This document shows, piece by piece, positions 1 through 8,029 of a DNA stretch of 64,000 bases. Made by a program: the position numbers and the translations under genes. The notes under the pieces are model-generated. The model was not told the DNA's origin, ran no database searches, and worked only from the letters and a program-made list of their open reading frames with translations. The stretch is from positions 62,001 through 126,000 of the forward strand of contig NZ_FMCW01000007.1 of assembly GCF_900091595.1 (NCBI RefSeq), in the 5' to 3' direction. The stretch's first letter is position 1, and each line of letters begins with the position of its first letter. The DNA comes from Micromonospora haikouensis. GTDB taxonomy: Bacteria > Actinomycetota > Actinomycetes > Mycobacteriales > Micromonosporaceae.

Positions 1-386
1 ACTCGCCCATCGGGGAGCGGGTCGGGCTGGCCTACGACGCGACCCGGCTGCACCTGCGGGCGGTGCGCACCATCGCCGGCAACCTCTCCGCCCCCGCCGG
101 CCGCGAGTGGAACCCCCGGGAGGTCACCCCCACGACGGTGTACGTCACCATCCGCGACGTCGCCGACCCCGCGTACCGGGGGGTGACCGGGCTGATCCGG
201 TTCGACGCCAACGGCATCGCGGTCGGCAAGCGGCTCACGTTGCTCTGCGTGCCCAACATCCGCAGGGCGTTCGACTCGCCGTCGGACGTGCCGAGGGAGA
301 TCGACCGGTACCCGATCGACCCGGCGGAGAACAAGCTGTACGGCACCCCGCCACCCGACCGCCGGCCGTGCACCGCGCAGGGGTGA
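1..386 (+). CDS. Probable periplasmic-binding-type (branched-chain amino acid receptor-like) protein, C-terminal part
   Basis: The gene starts before the window; only about the last 127 residues are seen, ending at a TGA at 384-386. The visible part has the pattern of the C-terminal lobe of Leu/Ile/Val-type receptor (type 1 periplasmic-binding) proteins: a helix 'AYDATRLHLRAV', then 'YRGVTGLIRFDANG', where family members have the conserved 'f.G.tG.i.FD..G' turn, then a beta strand. No signal peptide, domain start or partner transporter can be checked because upstream DNA is missing. It could be the ligand-binding part of an ABC importer or a sensor domain fused to something upstream. The family call is an inference from a short segment. 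Confidence 0.55.
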   Translation, partial: SPIGERVGLAYDATRLHLRAVRTIAGNLSAPAGREWNPREVTPTTVYVTIRDVADPAYRGVTGLIRFDANGIAVGKRLTLLCVPNIRRAFDSPSDVPREIDRYPIDPAENKLYGTPPPDRRPCTAQG

Positions 387-392
387 GCGTGG

Positions 393-956
393 CTACCGCC
401 GCGCCCACTGCTCGTTGGTGATCTCGTAGAGCACGCCGCCGTGCTCGGCGCCCTCGATCATCGCCATGTCGTCGGGGACGGGGGTGGTCTCCGTGAGCGT
501 CATGCCGAGCTTCTCCATGATGTTGCGCGAGGCCCGGTTGACGGTCATCGTCTCCGCCCAGACCCTGCGCACGCCGAGTTCCGTGAACGCCTTGCCCAGC
601 AGGGCCCGCGAGCCCTCGGTGGCGTAGCCGTTGCCCCAGGCCGCCCGCCGCAGGCGGTAGCCGAGCTCGACCTCGTCCAGCGGGCCCTGCGGTGCGGGGC
701 GCAGGATGAACCAGCCGACGAACGCGCCGCCGGCCTTCTCGTGCGCGGCGAACAGCCCGAGGTTGCCGTTCCACTTCTGGTAGCCGGCGAGGATGTTCGG
801 CAGGTAGCGCTCGCGGACGATCTCCGGCGGGGTCGGTTCGCCGCCGCTGAGGTAGCGCATCACCTGCGGGTCGCTGTCCAGCTCGATCAGCAGGTCCGCG
901 TCGTCGGCGGTGAAGTGGCGCAGCGTCAGGCGCTCGGTGTCCAGATAGGTGTCCAC
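393..956 (-). CDS. GNAT family N-acetyltransferase (RimJ/RimL-like)
   Basis: A 187-residue protein beginning 'VDTYLDTERLTLRHF', the typical opening of RimJ/RimL-type acetyltransferases ('TeRLxLRxf'). The family fold is supported by 'VELGYRLRRAAWGNGYATEG', which carries the acetyl-CoA pyrophosphate-binding motif (GNGYATE), and by the later 'VNRASRNIMEKLGM', which matches the conserved 'N..S..v..klGF' C-terminal motif. The substrate is unknown: such enzymes acetylate ribosomal proteins, other N-termini or small molecules. The open frame extends further upstream, but the GTG at 954-956 places the conserved N-terminus at the start, so I chose it over 1019. The gene is convergent with the partial gene to its left, 6 bases apart. 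Confidence 0.85.
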   Translation of the reverse strand: MDTYLDTERLTLRHFTADDADLLIELDSDPQVMRYLSGGEPTPPEIVRERYLPNILAGYQKWNGNLGLFAAHEKAGGAFVGWFILRPAPQGPLDEVELGYRLRRAAWGNGYATEGSRALLGKAFTELGVRRVWAETMTVNRASRNIMEKLGMTLTETTPVPDDMAMIEGAEHGGVLYEITNEQWARR

Positions 957-1069
957 GCGGTGATCGTGCCCGAGTCGCGGCGGGCAGCCCAACGGGTTTT
1001 CCCGACGCCGCCCTCTCACCTCCGCCGCCCGGAGACCCGACCGGCTCGCGAGGGGGTCGACGCGGACCG

Positions 1070-1333
1070 CTACGCGGGGCGTGACGACGAGCCACGCGGG
1101 ACGGCCGCCGTCGCCGGGGCCGCAGGCCGGAGCCCGGCGAGCTGGACGTAGATCTCGCGCTTGGCGGTGGCCAGGCCGCGCTGGTCGAGGACGTAGCCGG
1201 CGAGCCAGATCCAGCCGTGGTAGGTCGGCAGGTCGGGCACCGACACGACGCGGAAGGTGACGGCCCGGTCCCCGGCGAACTGCACCGAGGCTCGGCCGTC
1301 GACGGTCAGCAGGTCACCGGGGGCCGGGCGCAC
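1070..1333 (-). CDS. Hypothetical protein, second gene of a two-gene unit with the DivIVA-like gene
   Basis: An 87-residue protein starting at a GTG two bases after the stop of the DivIVA-like gene, so translation is probably coupled. The central part 'VTFRVVSVPDLPTYHGWIWLAGYVLD' looks like a real folded small domain, with alternating hydrophobic residues and two tryptophans. The rest is rich in Ala, Pro and Arg. There is no signal peptide, membrane segment or recognised motif. A longer open frame continues upstream through the neighbour, but that part has shadow composition (runs of Arg, Pro, Gly) and was not used. I do not recognise its function; the pairing suggests a shared role with the DivIVA-like gene under the GntR regulator. 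Confidence 0.6.
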   Translation of the reverse strand: MRPAPGDLLTVDGRASVQFAGDRAVTFRVVSVPDLPTYHGWIWLAGYVLDQRGLATAKREIYVQLAGLRPAAPATAAVPRGSSSRPA

Positions 1334-1335
1334 CG

Positions 1336-1629
1336 CTACCAGTGACCCCGGTTGGGCCGGGCGTCGTCCGGCGGGACGCACTCCCGGGCGTGTATGACCT
1401 GCCAGTCGCGCAGCGCCCGTTTCAGCCGGTCGTTCTCCTGGGTCAGCAGCCGCACGTCCTCGTGCAGCCCGGCCAGCTCGTCGGCCAGCCGGGTCTGGAA
1501 CTCGCGCACCTGGTCGGCGTCGACGCCCCGCCGACGCGGGTCGAACGCCCAGGTACGCACCTCGTGCGGGGTCAGCCGGTCGGGCCGGCCCGTTCCGTAG
1601 AGCCGGCCGCCTCGATACACGTGGGCCAC
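1336..1629 (-). CDS. Small DivIVA-domain-like coiled-coil protein
   Basis: A 97-residue protein. Residues about 17-80 ('LTPHEVRTWAFDPRRRGVDA', then 'QVREFQTRLADELAGLHEDV' and on to 'LTQENDRLKRALRDW') show the DivIVA arrangement: a short N-terminal 'LTP.eV....F....rG.d..qV..F' segment followed by a heptad-patterned coiled coil. Full DivIVA/Wag31 proteins are larger and recruit cell-wall machinery to poles; this one has one short coiled coil and lacks the long C-terminal part, so a polar-growth role is not established. The GTG at 1627-1629 is chosen because GGAAAGGA lies about 5 bases upstream. The gene is divergent from the GntR regulator across a palindrome at 1759-1773, so that protein probably controls it. 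Confidence 0.75.
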   Translation of the reverse strand: MAHVYRGGRLYGTGRPDRLTPHEVRTWAFDPRRRGVDADQVREFQTRLADELAGLHEDVRLLTQENDRLKRALRDWQVIHARECVPPDDARPNRGHW

Positions 1630-1758
1630 GACGGTCCTTTCCGGGGCAGGGGGGCGGGCGAGGGCCGTGCGATGGGCCGGGGCGGGCGTGCACACCCGCC
1701 CCGACCAGGGAGAGAGCCGATCTCGTTGCCACGCGAGGAGCGGCCCGGCACCAACACT

Positions 1759-1773
1759 AACGGCTTAGCCGTT
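1759..1773. promoter_or_regulatory. Perfect palindrome, probable GntR operator between divergent genes
   Basis: AACGGCTTAGCCGTT has two exact 7-base arms around one central T. It lies in the AT-richer divergent spacer between the DivIVA-like unit (minus) and the GntR gene (plus), 72 bases before the regulator's ATG. GntR proteins bind short palindromes, so autoregulation plus control of the divergent pair is a reasonable inference. Confidence 0.5.
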
Positions 1774-1844
1774 TAAGTCAACCACTGGCTGTTGTCGTTT
1801 CTGGGCGCTTCGTGATCGAATTGGCGAGCCACGCAAGGAGCGCC

Positions 1845-2084
1845 ATGCCTACGACACCCGACTACATCCGTATCGCCGACGACATCGTTGCTGCCGTCAA
1901 GGCGCGCAAGCTCAAGCCCGAGGACAAGCTGCCATCGATCGCGCAGATGGCGGCAGACAACAAGGTCGGCACGTCCACCATCCAGATGGTCTACGTGCGA
2001 CTGGAGGCGCTGCGCGTCATCCGGCGACACCAGGGGAAGGGCATCTTCGTCACCGACCCGAAGACCTGGATGCGGGAGCCTTGA
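1845..2084 (+). CDS. Short GntR-family transcriptional regulator (winged-helix only)
   Basis: A 79-residue protein made of almost nothing but a GntR winged helix: 'YIRIADDIVAAVKARKLKPE', 'KLPSIAQMAADNKVGTSTIQ' (the recognition helix region) and 'GKGIFVTD' (the wing ending in the usual G.G.fV). The usual GntR effector domain is absent; full-length members have 230 or more residues. The ATG at 1845 has AAGGAG five bases upstream; an upstream GTG at 1812 lacks a comparable site. Stand-alone GntR domains occur in actinomycetes, often beside small genes they control. The perfect palindrome at 1759-1773 and the divergent DivIVA-like unit fit such a local switch. How it senses a signal without an effector domain is unclear. 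Confidence 0.85.
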   Translation: MPTTPDYIRIADDIVAAVKARKLKPEDKLPSIAQMAADNKVGTSTIQMVYVRLEALRVIRRHQGKGIFVTDPKTWMREP

Positions 2085-2174
2085 CTGCGACACGGAGTAG
2101 CGATACCTAAACGGGTCGTGTAAATCGTTGGGTGCGATGCGATGCTGGGGTCTGTGCGACGGAGGGAGGCGCAA

Positions 2175-2822
2175 TTGATCGACAAGGTTCAGGACGCGCT
2201 TCTGACGCCGTCTGACACCGCCCGCTATCTGGGCATACCCCGCAGCACCATGCACTCGTGGTTGGCGGAGAAGGCAGCCGGAGCGCCCCTGGTGCACACG
2301 GTGCCGCCCGTCAAGCGCGGATGGCCCTCGGTGCCGTTCGTCGCCGTGATCGAGGCGTACGTCCTGCGGTCCCTTCGTGAGCTGAAGCTCGGGAAGGACA
2401 AGATCAGGGACGCGGCAGCCGAGATTCGCAACGTCTTCGGCAACCCGTACGGCCTGGCGGACCGAAGGATCGCCACGGATGGCATCGACGTGTTCGTCCA
2501 CTACGTGGACACCGACGAGCTTGCGCGTGCCGGTGACCGGCAGATGCCCATCCGCGAAGTGATTTCGGACTACCTGAACTACATCGTCTGGGAGCCCTCC
2601 GACGCGTATCCCGCCCGGCTGCGGCTGCGTCAGTATCCCGACACTGCCCAGGTGGTCATCGATCCGCGATTCGGTTGGGGTGCTCCTGTCGTCGCACGCA
2701 ACAAGGTCCCGGTCGAGGCGGTTGTGGGGATGTGGCGTGCTGGTGAGTCGTCCGAAACTGTTGCTGACGAGTACGGGCTGACCGTTGACGAGGTCGAAGC
2801 CGTCGTTCGAGTCGCTGCCTGA
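2175..2822 (+). CDS. VapB45-like antitoxin (N-terminal helix-turn-helix, C-terminal DUF433-like)
   Basis: A 215-residue protein. The N-terminal 'LLTPSDTARYLGIPRSTMHS' is a helix-turn-helix of the excisionase/MerR type, fitting DNA binding and autoregulation. The C-terminal 'VVIDPRFGWGAPVVARNKVP' and 'ESSETVADEYGLTVDEVEAV' form a DUF433-type domain. This order and length resemble Mycobacterium tuberculosis VapB45 (about 239 residues, from memory). The start is probably the TTG at 2175, because the near-perfect site GGAGGGAGG sits 5 bases before it; an in-frame ATG at 2142 has no such site. The 3' end overlaps the next gene by 38 bases, as in many toxin-antitoxin pairs. The role is inferred from family and neighbour. 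Confidence 0.75.
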   Translation: MIDKVQDALLTPSDTARYLGIPRSTMHSWLAEKAAGAPLVHTVPPVKRGWPSVPFVAVIEAYVLRSLRELKLGKDKIRDAAAEIRNVFGNPYGLADRRIATDGIDVFVHYVDTDELARAGDRQMPIREVISDYLNYIVWEPSDAYPARLRLRQYPDTAQVVIDPRFGWGAPVVARNKVPVEAVVGMWRAGESSETVADEYGLTVDEVEAVVRVAA

Positions 2823-3198
2823 GTTCTTCGTCGATCGTTGCTTGGGTAAGACCACGCCTCGGACGCTGATCGAGGCGGGCTGGCCCCTGCACCTGGTGAC
2901 CGATGTATTTCCTGCCGATGGCCAGTTCACCGGCGACGACGAGTGGATCGAGTATGGCCTGAAGCAGGGCTGGACGATGCTGACCCAGGACAAGCGCATC
3001 CGCAACCAGCTTCCGGTCCTCGACCGTCTGGCTGCCTCGGGGCTTACCATCCACTGCCTGAGCAGCGCCGAGTTGTCGCCGGCAAAGCGTGCCGAGCGCT
3101 TCGAGCGCCACCGCGACAGGATCTGGCGATACGGGACTGAGGGGCCACCCGGGTTCTATGTCGTCTACGAGGACTCAGTCGTTCGGCGTTGGCCATAG
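2785..3198 (+). CDS. VapC45-like PIN-like toxin
   Basis: A 137-residue protein beginning 'LPEFFVDRCLGKTTPRTL', with an early Asp in the 'ffvDr.lG' strand, then 'DDEWIEYGLKQGWTMLTQDK', which matches the PIN-like 'l.D.eWi..a...gw.vlT.Dk.i' pattern with acidic metal-binding residues. Length and order resemble M. tuberculosis VapC45 (about 138 residues, from memory), a predicted ribonuclease toxin of the PIN-like group. Translation probably starts at the TTG at 2785 inside the antitoxin gene; an in-frame stop lies directly upstream, so no earlier start is possible. The overlap suggests coupled expression with the antitoxin. Nuclease activity and toxicity are inferred. Confidence 0.72.
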   Translation: MTRSKPSFESLPEFFVDRCLGKTTPRTLIEAGWPLHLVTDVFPADGQFTGDDEWIEYGLKQGWTMLTQDKRIRNQLPVLDRLAASGLTIHCLSSAELSPAKRAERFERHRDRIWRYGTEGPPGFYVVYEDSVVRRWP

Positions 3199-3362
3199 GT
3201 GGCGAACCACCGCCCACCCACGTTGGGCCTGTGAGCGTCTGCGTCGAAGTGGGGCTGGGCCGTGGGCCAAGGCAAGGCCGTCGTGTTCTCCGAGCAGCCG
3301 GCCGACTTCGCGACGCGCCCCGCCCGGAGGCCCGATGTGATCGCAGCCGCGCCCGGTTCGCC

Positions 3363-6089
3363 TCACGTGCAGGGGCGTGCCCCCAGGTAGGTGCTGCCGT
3401 CGCCGGTGCCGCCCTCCGGGTCGAGGGCGTAGACGTGGAGCTGGGTGCCCGGTGTGCACCCGGAGAGCGTGAACCGGAACCCGTGCACTCCGCTGATGCC
3501 GAAGTAGGCGTTCACGTCCGGCCGGTTGGTCGCGGTCGGGAAGTCGCCCAGGTGCGTTCCCACGCCCGCCGGCCCGCCCCGGTAGACGGCGACCGTCGAG
3601 GAGGTCCCCGGCTGGTCCGGGTCGACGGCCCAGCCCTCCACGGTGGAGCCGGTGAGCAGCTCGAAGTTGCCGCGCGGGGGCGTAGTCCAGCGGAACACCC
3701 GGGTGTCGCCCGCGTTGAACGGCAGGTTCGCCAGCTGCGAGCAGTTGCGGCACAGCTCGACGTCACTCGGGTACAGGGCGGTCTCGTACACCCGGGGCAT
3801 GGCCTGCGGCAGCCGGACGGTCCTCGTGCCGGTGGTGCCGGCGTGCACCATCAGCGTGTTGCCGGCGGCCTCCACCGCGTCGCCGGCCGGCGCGAAGTGG
3901 TGCACGCCCGCGTCCTCGCTGATCCTGCGCAGCGCGGCCAGGGGCAGCTTGGGCGCGGCGGCGTACACCGACGTCCAGCTTCCGCCCGCGACGGGGATGG
4001 ACTTGCGGGCCAGGGAGACCCCGCCCGCCTGGTACGTGCCGAGCGTCGTCGCGCCCGCGTCGGTGACGGTGAACCACGGCGTCAGCGGGTACGCCGGCCC
4101 GCCGCTCTGCCCGACGAACGAGTAGTTCTGCCCCAGGTTGGGGGTGCCGGTGCCCTTGGCGACCGTGATGCCGGTGAGCGCGGCCATCGAGGCGGTGGAG
4201 GCGGCCTGGTCGCCCTGCACGTACCCGGCGGCGTACAGCGACAGCACGGTGCGGCCGGGGGTCTTCAGCCTGGTGTCGATCGCCGTGCGCACCGTCGGGG
4301 AGACCGCGTAGGCGTTCGGCAGGACCGCGAGCTTGATCGCGCTCAGGTCGAGGTTGCCCTTGGTCAGGTCGCTGAGCAGGTAGTGCCGCACGGGTGTGCC
4401 CAGCCGGGTCAGGTCGTCCACCAGGTTGGAGAGCTGGTCGCTGGCGAAGGCGTACGAGTTCTCCCCGGCGGGGGTCAGGGCGGGCTGGTAGTTGGCCGAC
4501 ACGTCGTCGACGAACACCGCGACCTGGGGCTGGTAGGCGTTCGCCCCGCCGTGCTGGATCTTGTCGGCGGCCCGGAACACCGACTGGAGGTTCGCCCACA
4601 TGGCCTCCGAGTCGCCGGCGCGCGCCGGGTCGCCGAACCAGCCGACGCCCTGCAGGTCGAGGAAGTGGAGGGCCCGGCCGCCGATCGCGGCGGTCGTCAG
4701 GTCGCGGCGCAGCAGGCGGATGCTGTCCCACAGGTTCGTCGCGGTCTGGAACGGGACGGGCTGGCAGTTCGTCGGCGCGCAGGCCAGCAGCGTACGCGTG
4801 TCGTCCTCGTCAAGCCACAGCTTGTTGGCCAGCCGCATGGTGTCCGGCGGCCCCTGCTGGACGAAGCCGTTGCCGAGGCTGCGGCTGTCGCCGTACGAGT
4901 AGGGCACGCCGATGATGTCCACGGACGGGCTGTCGACCAGCGTCGCCAGGTCGTTGCTCCCGCTCATGCCCAGTTCGGCGCGCAGGCCGTAGAGGTAGCC
5001 GTAGAAGACGGCGGTGAGGATGCGGTTGCCGGTGGCCTGCTTGGCCCTGGCCAGCAGGCGGGTGATGGCGGCGACGTTGCGCGACGACAGGTACTGCTGG
5101 TATTTGGCGGCCCGCAGCGAGTTGACGTCGGCCGGGTCCAGCACGGTGCCGCGTGCGGCCCCCGAGGTCGGCGGAGACTGGCCGGGGACGGCATTGTTGC
5201 GTTCGGTGGGGGTGGCCGACCGGCAGCCCGGGACCAGGCTCGCCGGCAGCGCGCTCCAGGCGCAGAAGCCGGCCTCGGCGCTGGCGGAGTAGTCGTCCAG
5301 GTAGAACGAGTGCCGTCCGCGCGGGCCGGGCCGGGTGCCCGCGTCGTTGGTCCAGGGGTAGAGCTGGCAGACCCGCACGCCGTCCGGGCCGGTGGCGCAG
5401 AGGTTCGGGCTGCCCCAGTCCAGCATCTTGTTGGTGGTGTCGTCGTAGCCGTACGGCCGGTAGAACCACTCGCCGCCGTTCTCGTAGGCGATCAGCACCG
5501 CCATGACCCGGCCGGGATACTGGGCGTCCATCCGCGTCAGCACCCGGCTGATCTGCTGTTCCTGGTAGGCCAGCCACGCCTCGCTGAACGTCCACGGGTG
5601 GCCCGCGCCGTTCGTGTCGTCGCGGACGTTGCCCTGGAGGTCCTTCATCCGCATGGGCTCGGCGCCGGGCGGCGCGTCCTGTAGGTACATGCGGACCATC
5701 AGGTACGGCCGGGGGTTGAGCTGGTTGAGCCGGCCGGCCAACTGGTCGATGAACGCGTCGCTGGTGTTGTTGAGGTGCACCTGGAGCATGGGTGCGACGT
5801 TCATCTCCGGCGCGGCCGTGTTCGCCGCGGCCAGTTGGGCCTGGTAGTTGAAGTACGACCAGTTGTTCTGCCCGATCGGGGTGCTCTGCGTGTTGAGCGC
5901 CATGAAGAACGGCGTGGTCGTCCGGCAGCCACCGCCCTGGTCGCACAACTGGATCACCTTGCGGCCGTTGCGGTTGACGATCGTCGACTGCGGCCCGGAC
6001 CAGCCGTCGGCGTGGGCGTACGCGGTGGGCAGGACGGGGGTGAACGGCAGCACGATGAGCGCGGCCAGAACGGCGAGCAGTCGTCTCAT
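3363..6089 (-). CDS. Secreted glycoside-hydrolase-like protein (TIM barrel, GATase-like domain, C-terminal accessory domain)
   Basis: A 908-residue protein with a clear Sec signal peptide (MRRLLAVLAALIVLPF, cleavage near 'AYA'). The ATG at 6087-6089 has GGAGGA three bases upstream. The first half looks like a TIM-barrel glycoside hydrolase: 'MLQVHLNN', 'PYLMVRMYLQ', and 'VLIAYENGGEWF', where the Glu is a candidate catalytic acid as in the 'EN' strand of clan A enzymes. The middle ('VRHYLLSDLTKG', 'LAVLPNAYAVSP') resembles the glutamine-amidotransferase-like domain of GH42 beta-galactosidases. The C-terminus ('VEGWAVDPDQPG', 'GFRFTL') is an accessory beta domain seen in secreted bacterial proteins. 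The substrate and GH family are not certain. It lies downstream of the subtilase in the same direction, with a hairpin between. Confidence 0.6.
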   Translation of the reverse strand: MRRLLAVLAALIVLPFTPVLPTAYAHADGWSGPQSTIVNRNGRKVIQLCDQGGGCRTTTPFFMALNTQSTPIGQNNWSYFNYQAQLAAANTAAPEMNVAPMLQVHLNNTSDAFIDQLAGRLNQLNPRPYLMVRMYLQDAPPGAEPMRMKDLQGNVRDDTNGAGHPWTFSEAWLAYQEQQISRVLTRMDAQYPGRVMAVLIAYENGGEWFYRPYGYDDTTNKMLDWGSPNLCATGPDGVRVCQLYPWTNDAGTRPGPRGRHSFYLDDYSASAEAGFCAWSALPASLVPGCRSATPTERNNAVPGQSPPTSGAARGTVLDPADVNSLRAAKYQQYLSSRNVAAITRLLARAKQATGNRILTAVFYGYLYGLRAELGMSGSNDLATLVDSPSVDIIGVPYSYGDSRSLGNGFVQQGPPDTMRLANKLWLDEDDTRTLLACAPTNCQPVPFQTATNLWDSIRLLRRDLTTAAIGGRALHFLDLQGVGWFGDPARAGDSEAMWANLQSVFRAADKIQHGGANAYQPQVAVFVDDVSANYQPALTPAGENSYAFASDQLSNLVDDLTRLGTPVRHYLLSDLTKGNLDLSAIKLAVLPNAYAVSPTVRTAIDTRLKTPGRTVLSLYAAGYVQGDQAASTASMAALTGITVAKGTGTPNLGQNYSFVGQSGGPAYPLTPWFTVTDAGATTLGTYQAGGVSLARKSIPVAGGSWTSVYAAAPKLPLAALRRISEDAGVHHFAPAGDAVEAAGNTLMVHAGTTGTRTVRLPQAMPRVYETALYPSDVELCRNCSQLANLPFNAGDTRVFRWTTPPRGNFELLTGSTVEGWAVDPDQPGTSSTVAVYRGGPAGVGTHLGDFPTATNRPDVNAYFGISGVHGFRFTLSGCTPGTQLHVYALDPEGGTGDGSTYLGARPCT

Positions 6090-6129
6090 GCGTCCTCCCG
6101 ACGCGGCGTGGGGCGGTGGGGTCAGGTGG

Positions 6130-6174
6130 GACGGGCGGGGCGCGGCCACGGGACCGGGTCGCGCCCCGCCCGTC
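6130..6174 (-). terminator. Strong hairpin after the subtilase gene
   Basis: GACGGGCGGGGCGCG (6130-6144) and its exact reverse complement (6160-6174) form a 15-bp perfect stem with a 15-base loop. It lies just past the stop of the minus-strand subtilase gene (6206) and before the hydrolase start (6089). It has no U-tract, as is usual for actinomycete hairpin terminators. Confidence 0.65.
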
Positions 6175-6205
6175 GGTCAAGGGGCGGGCGGGTGGGGCGG
6201 GCGGC

Positions 6206-7798
6206 TCAGAGGAGCAGGTAGCCGTGCGACCCCTCGGCGATCTGCCCCTCGCAGTTCGCGTCCGGCGAGTCGAAGTGCTCCCCGTTGCTGCGCACCCGGC
6301 ACCGGTAGAAGACCTGGCTGGGGGCGGCCGGCGGCGCGTCGTAGGCGTAGCCGATCACCCCGAGGAAGGTCTTCCCCTCGCAGCCGGCGGACAGGGAGGT
6401 GAACCTGTCGCTGCCCACCTGGCACTGGTAGAGGGCGTGCGTGCCGGCGACGGCGCTGGTGTGCACCTTGCCGAGCGGGCCCTCGGCCTGGTAGCTGCCG
6501 CCGGGGTGGGTGGTGGAGCTGACGTGGTCGCCGGCCCCGTAGTACCGGGTGAGCGTGGCGGTGCCGGGGGAGGGCGGCGCGGAGCCGGTGTAGAGCAGGC
6601 GGTTCGGCGAGCCCGTGCCCGGGTTGGTGATCTTGCCGGGGGTCGAGGCGTCGAAGAGGGCGCTGGCGACCTGGGCCGGGGTCAGGCCGGGGTTGCCGGC
6701 GAGGACCAGCGCGGCGGCGCCCGCGACGTGCGGGGTGGCCATCGAGGTCCCGCTGAGCGTGGCGGTGGCGGTGTCGCTGCCGTTGGACGCCGAGACGATG
6801 CCGTCGCCGGGGGCGAAGATGTCGGTGCAGGTGCCCCAGTTCGAGAACGACGCGCGGGCGTCGGCCGTGGTGCTGGCGTTGACGGTGATCGCCTCGGCGA
6901 CCCGGGCGGGGGAGTAGTTGCACGCGTCGAGGTTGCTGTTGCCGGAGGCGATGGCGTAGACGATGCCGTCGGCGATCGAGTTGCGCACGGCGTCCTCGAG
7001 GGCGCCCTGCGCGCCGCTGGCGCCGAGGCTCATGTTGGCCACAGCCGGCACGCCGGCGGCGTGGTGGCCGGTCACCCAGTCGACGCCGGCGGTGACGCCG
7101 GCCAGGGTGCCGCTGCCGCCGCAGTTGAGCACCTTGACCGCGACCAGGGAGACCGCCTTGGCCACGCCGTACTGGGAGCCGCCGATGGTGCCCGCGACGT
7201 GGGTGCCGTGGCCGTTGGTGGAGCAGTCCGAGTCGAGGCCGTCGCCGGTGGTGTTGGTGCCCCAGGTGGCCCTGCCGCCGAAGGTGGTGTGGGTGGTCCG
7301 GATGCCGGTGTCGATCACGTACGCGCGCACGGTGGACGCCGTCGTCGGGTACGAGTAGCTGCCGTCCAGCGGCAGGTCGCGCTGGTCGATCCGGTCCAGG
7401 CCCCACGACGGCGGGCTGGGCTGGGTGTCCAGGGCCCGCACCGCGCGGTTCTGCTGGACGTACGACACGCCGGACTCGGCCGCCAGGCGTCGGGCCGCGC
7501 CGCGGCTCATCGTGCCGGCGAAACCGTGCAGCGCGTGCCCGTAGGTGTGTTCCACCCCGACGTCGTACTTCGCGGCCAGCCGTCCGGTCAGGGCGGCGAT
7601 GTCCGCGCGATTGTCGGCGGCGACCCGGTCGTCGAACACGACGAGGTAACTGCCGTCGATGGCACCCGGATCTCCGGTTCCCCGCACCTGTCCCGCAGCA
7701 GTTGCCGGAGATGCGATTCCCATTGCCAGGATGGTTGTCGCTGCCGCGAACGCGGCGAGACCGACCACATTCGGTCGACGCACTCGGGAATGATCCAT
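6206..7798 (-). CDS. Secreted S8 family serine peptidase (subtilase) with I9 prodomain
   Basis: A 530-residue preproprotein. A signal peptide covers about residues 1-35 (ends 'ASPATAA'), and an I9-type inhibitor prodomain follows (about 45-125, 'GSYLVVFDD'). The peptidase domain (about 130-405) has the full triad: Asp163 in 'YVIDTGI', His197 in 'NGHGTHVAGT' and Ser352 in 'GTSMATPHVAG', with Asn287 of 'ASGNSN' at the oxyanion position. After a Pro/Ser linker, residues 415-530 form a C-terminal region with two related 'YrCrv...h F.S....CeG' motifs, a small disulfide-containing domain often fused to secreted hydrolases. It acts outside the cell on unknown proteins. The ATG at 7796-7798 has only a weak ribosome site. 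It is divergent from the cyclitol operon. Confidence 0.93.
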   Translation of the reverse strand: MDHSRVRRPNVVGLAAFAAATTILAMGIASPATAAGQVRGTGDPGAIDGSYLVVFDDRVAADNRADIAALTGRLAAKYDVGVEHTYGHALHGFAGTMSRGAARRLAAESGVSYVQQNRAVRALDTQPSPPSWGLDRIDQRDLPLDGSYSYPTTASTVRAYVIDTGIRTTHTTFGGRATWGTNTTGDGLDSDCSTNGHGTHVAGTIGGSQYGVAKAVSLVAVKVLNCGGSGTLAGVTAGVDWVTGHHAAGVPAVANMSLGASGAQGALEDAVRNSIADGIVYAIASGNSNLDACNYSPARVAEAITVNASTTADARASFSNWGTCTDIFAPGDGIVSASNGSDTATATLSGTSMATPHVAGAAALVLAGNPGLTPAQVASALFDASTPGKITNPGTGSPNRLLYTGSAPPSPGTATLTRYYGAGDHVSSTTHPGGSYQAEGPLGKVHTSAVAGTHALYQCQVGSDRFTSLSAGCEGKTFLGVIGYAYDAPPAAPSQVFYRCRVRSNGEHFDSPDANCEGQIAEGSHGYLLL

Positions 7799-8029
7799 GG
7801 TGGTGCATGATTCAGGACCAATAGCCAGGTGTCAATATTTTAGAATGACTTTGCTGGTCAGGTGTAGGAACACGATGCACTGACGATGCCGGCTAGATCC
7901 TTTTCGCAGGGCATTGCCGCGTGCAGGGCGATCGGTTATGGTCCATGTCTGCATTGATGGATATTGCTGCCGATCCCGGCGATCCAGGCCACGTAACCGC
8001 CATCCTCGTCATAGCTGGAGTAATGCGCG
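7799..8029. promoter_or_regulatory. AT-richer divergent promoter region
   Basis: A spacer of 231 bases between the subtilase (minus) and the cyclitol operon (plus). It is clearly less GC-rich than its flanks, especially 7825-7850 and 7935-7970, as expected where two promoters lie back to back. I could not assign -35/-10 boxes or an operator with confidence. Confidence 0.4.
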
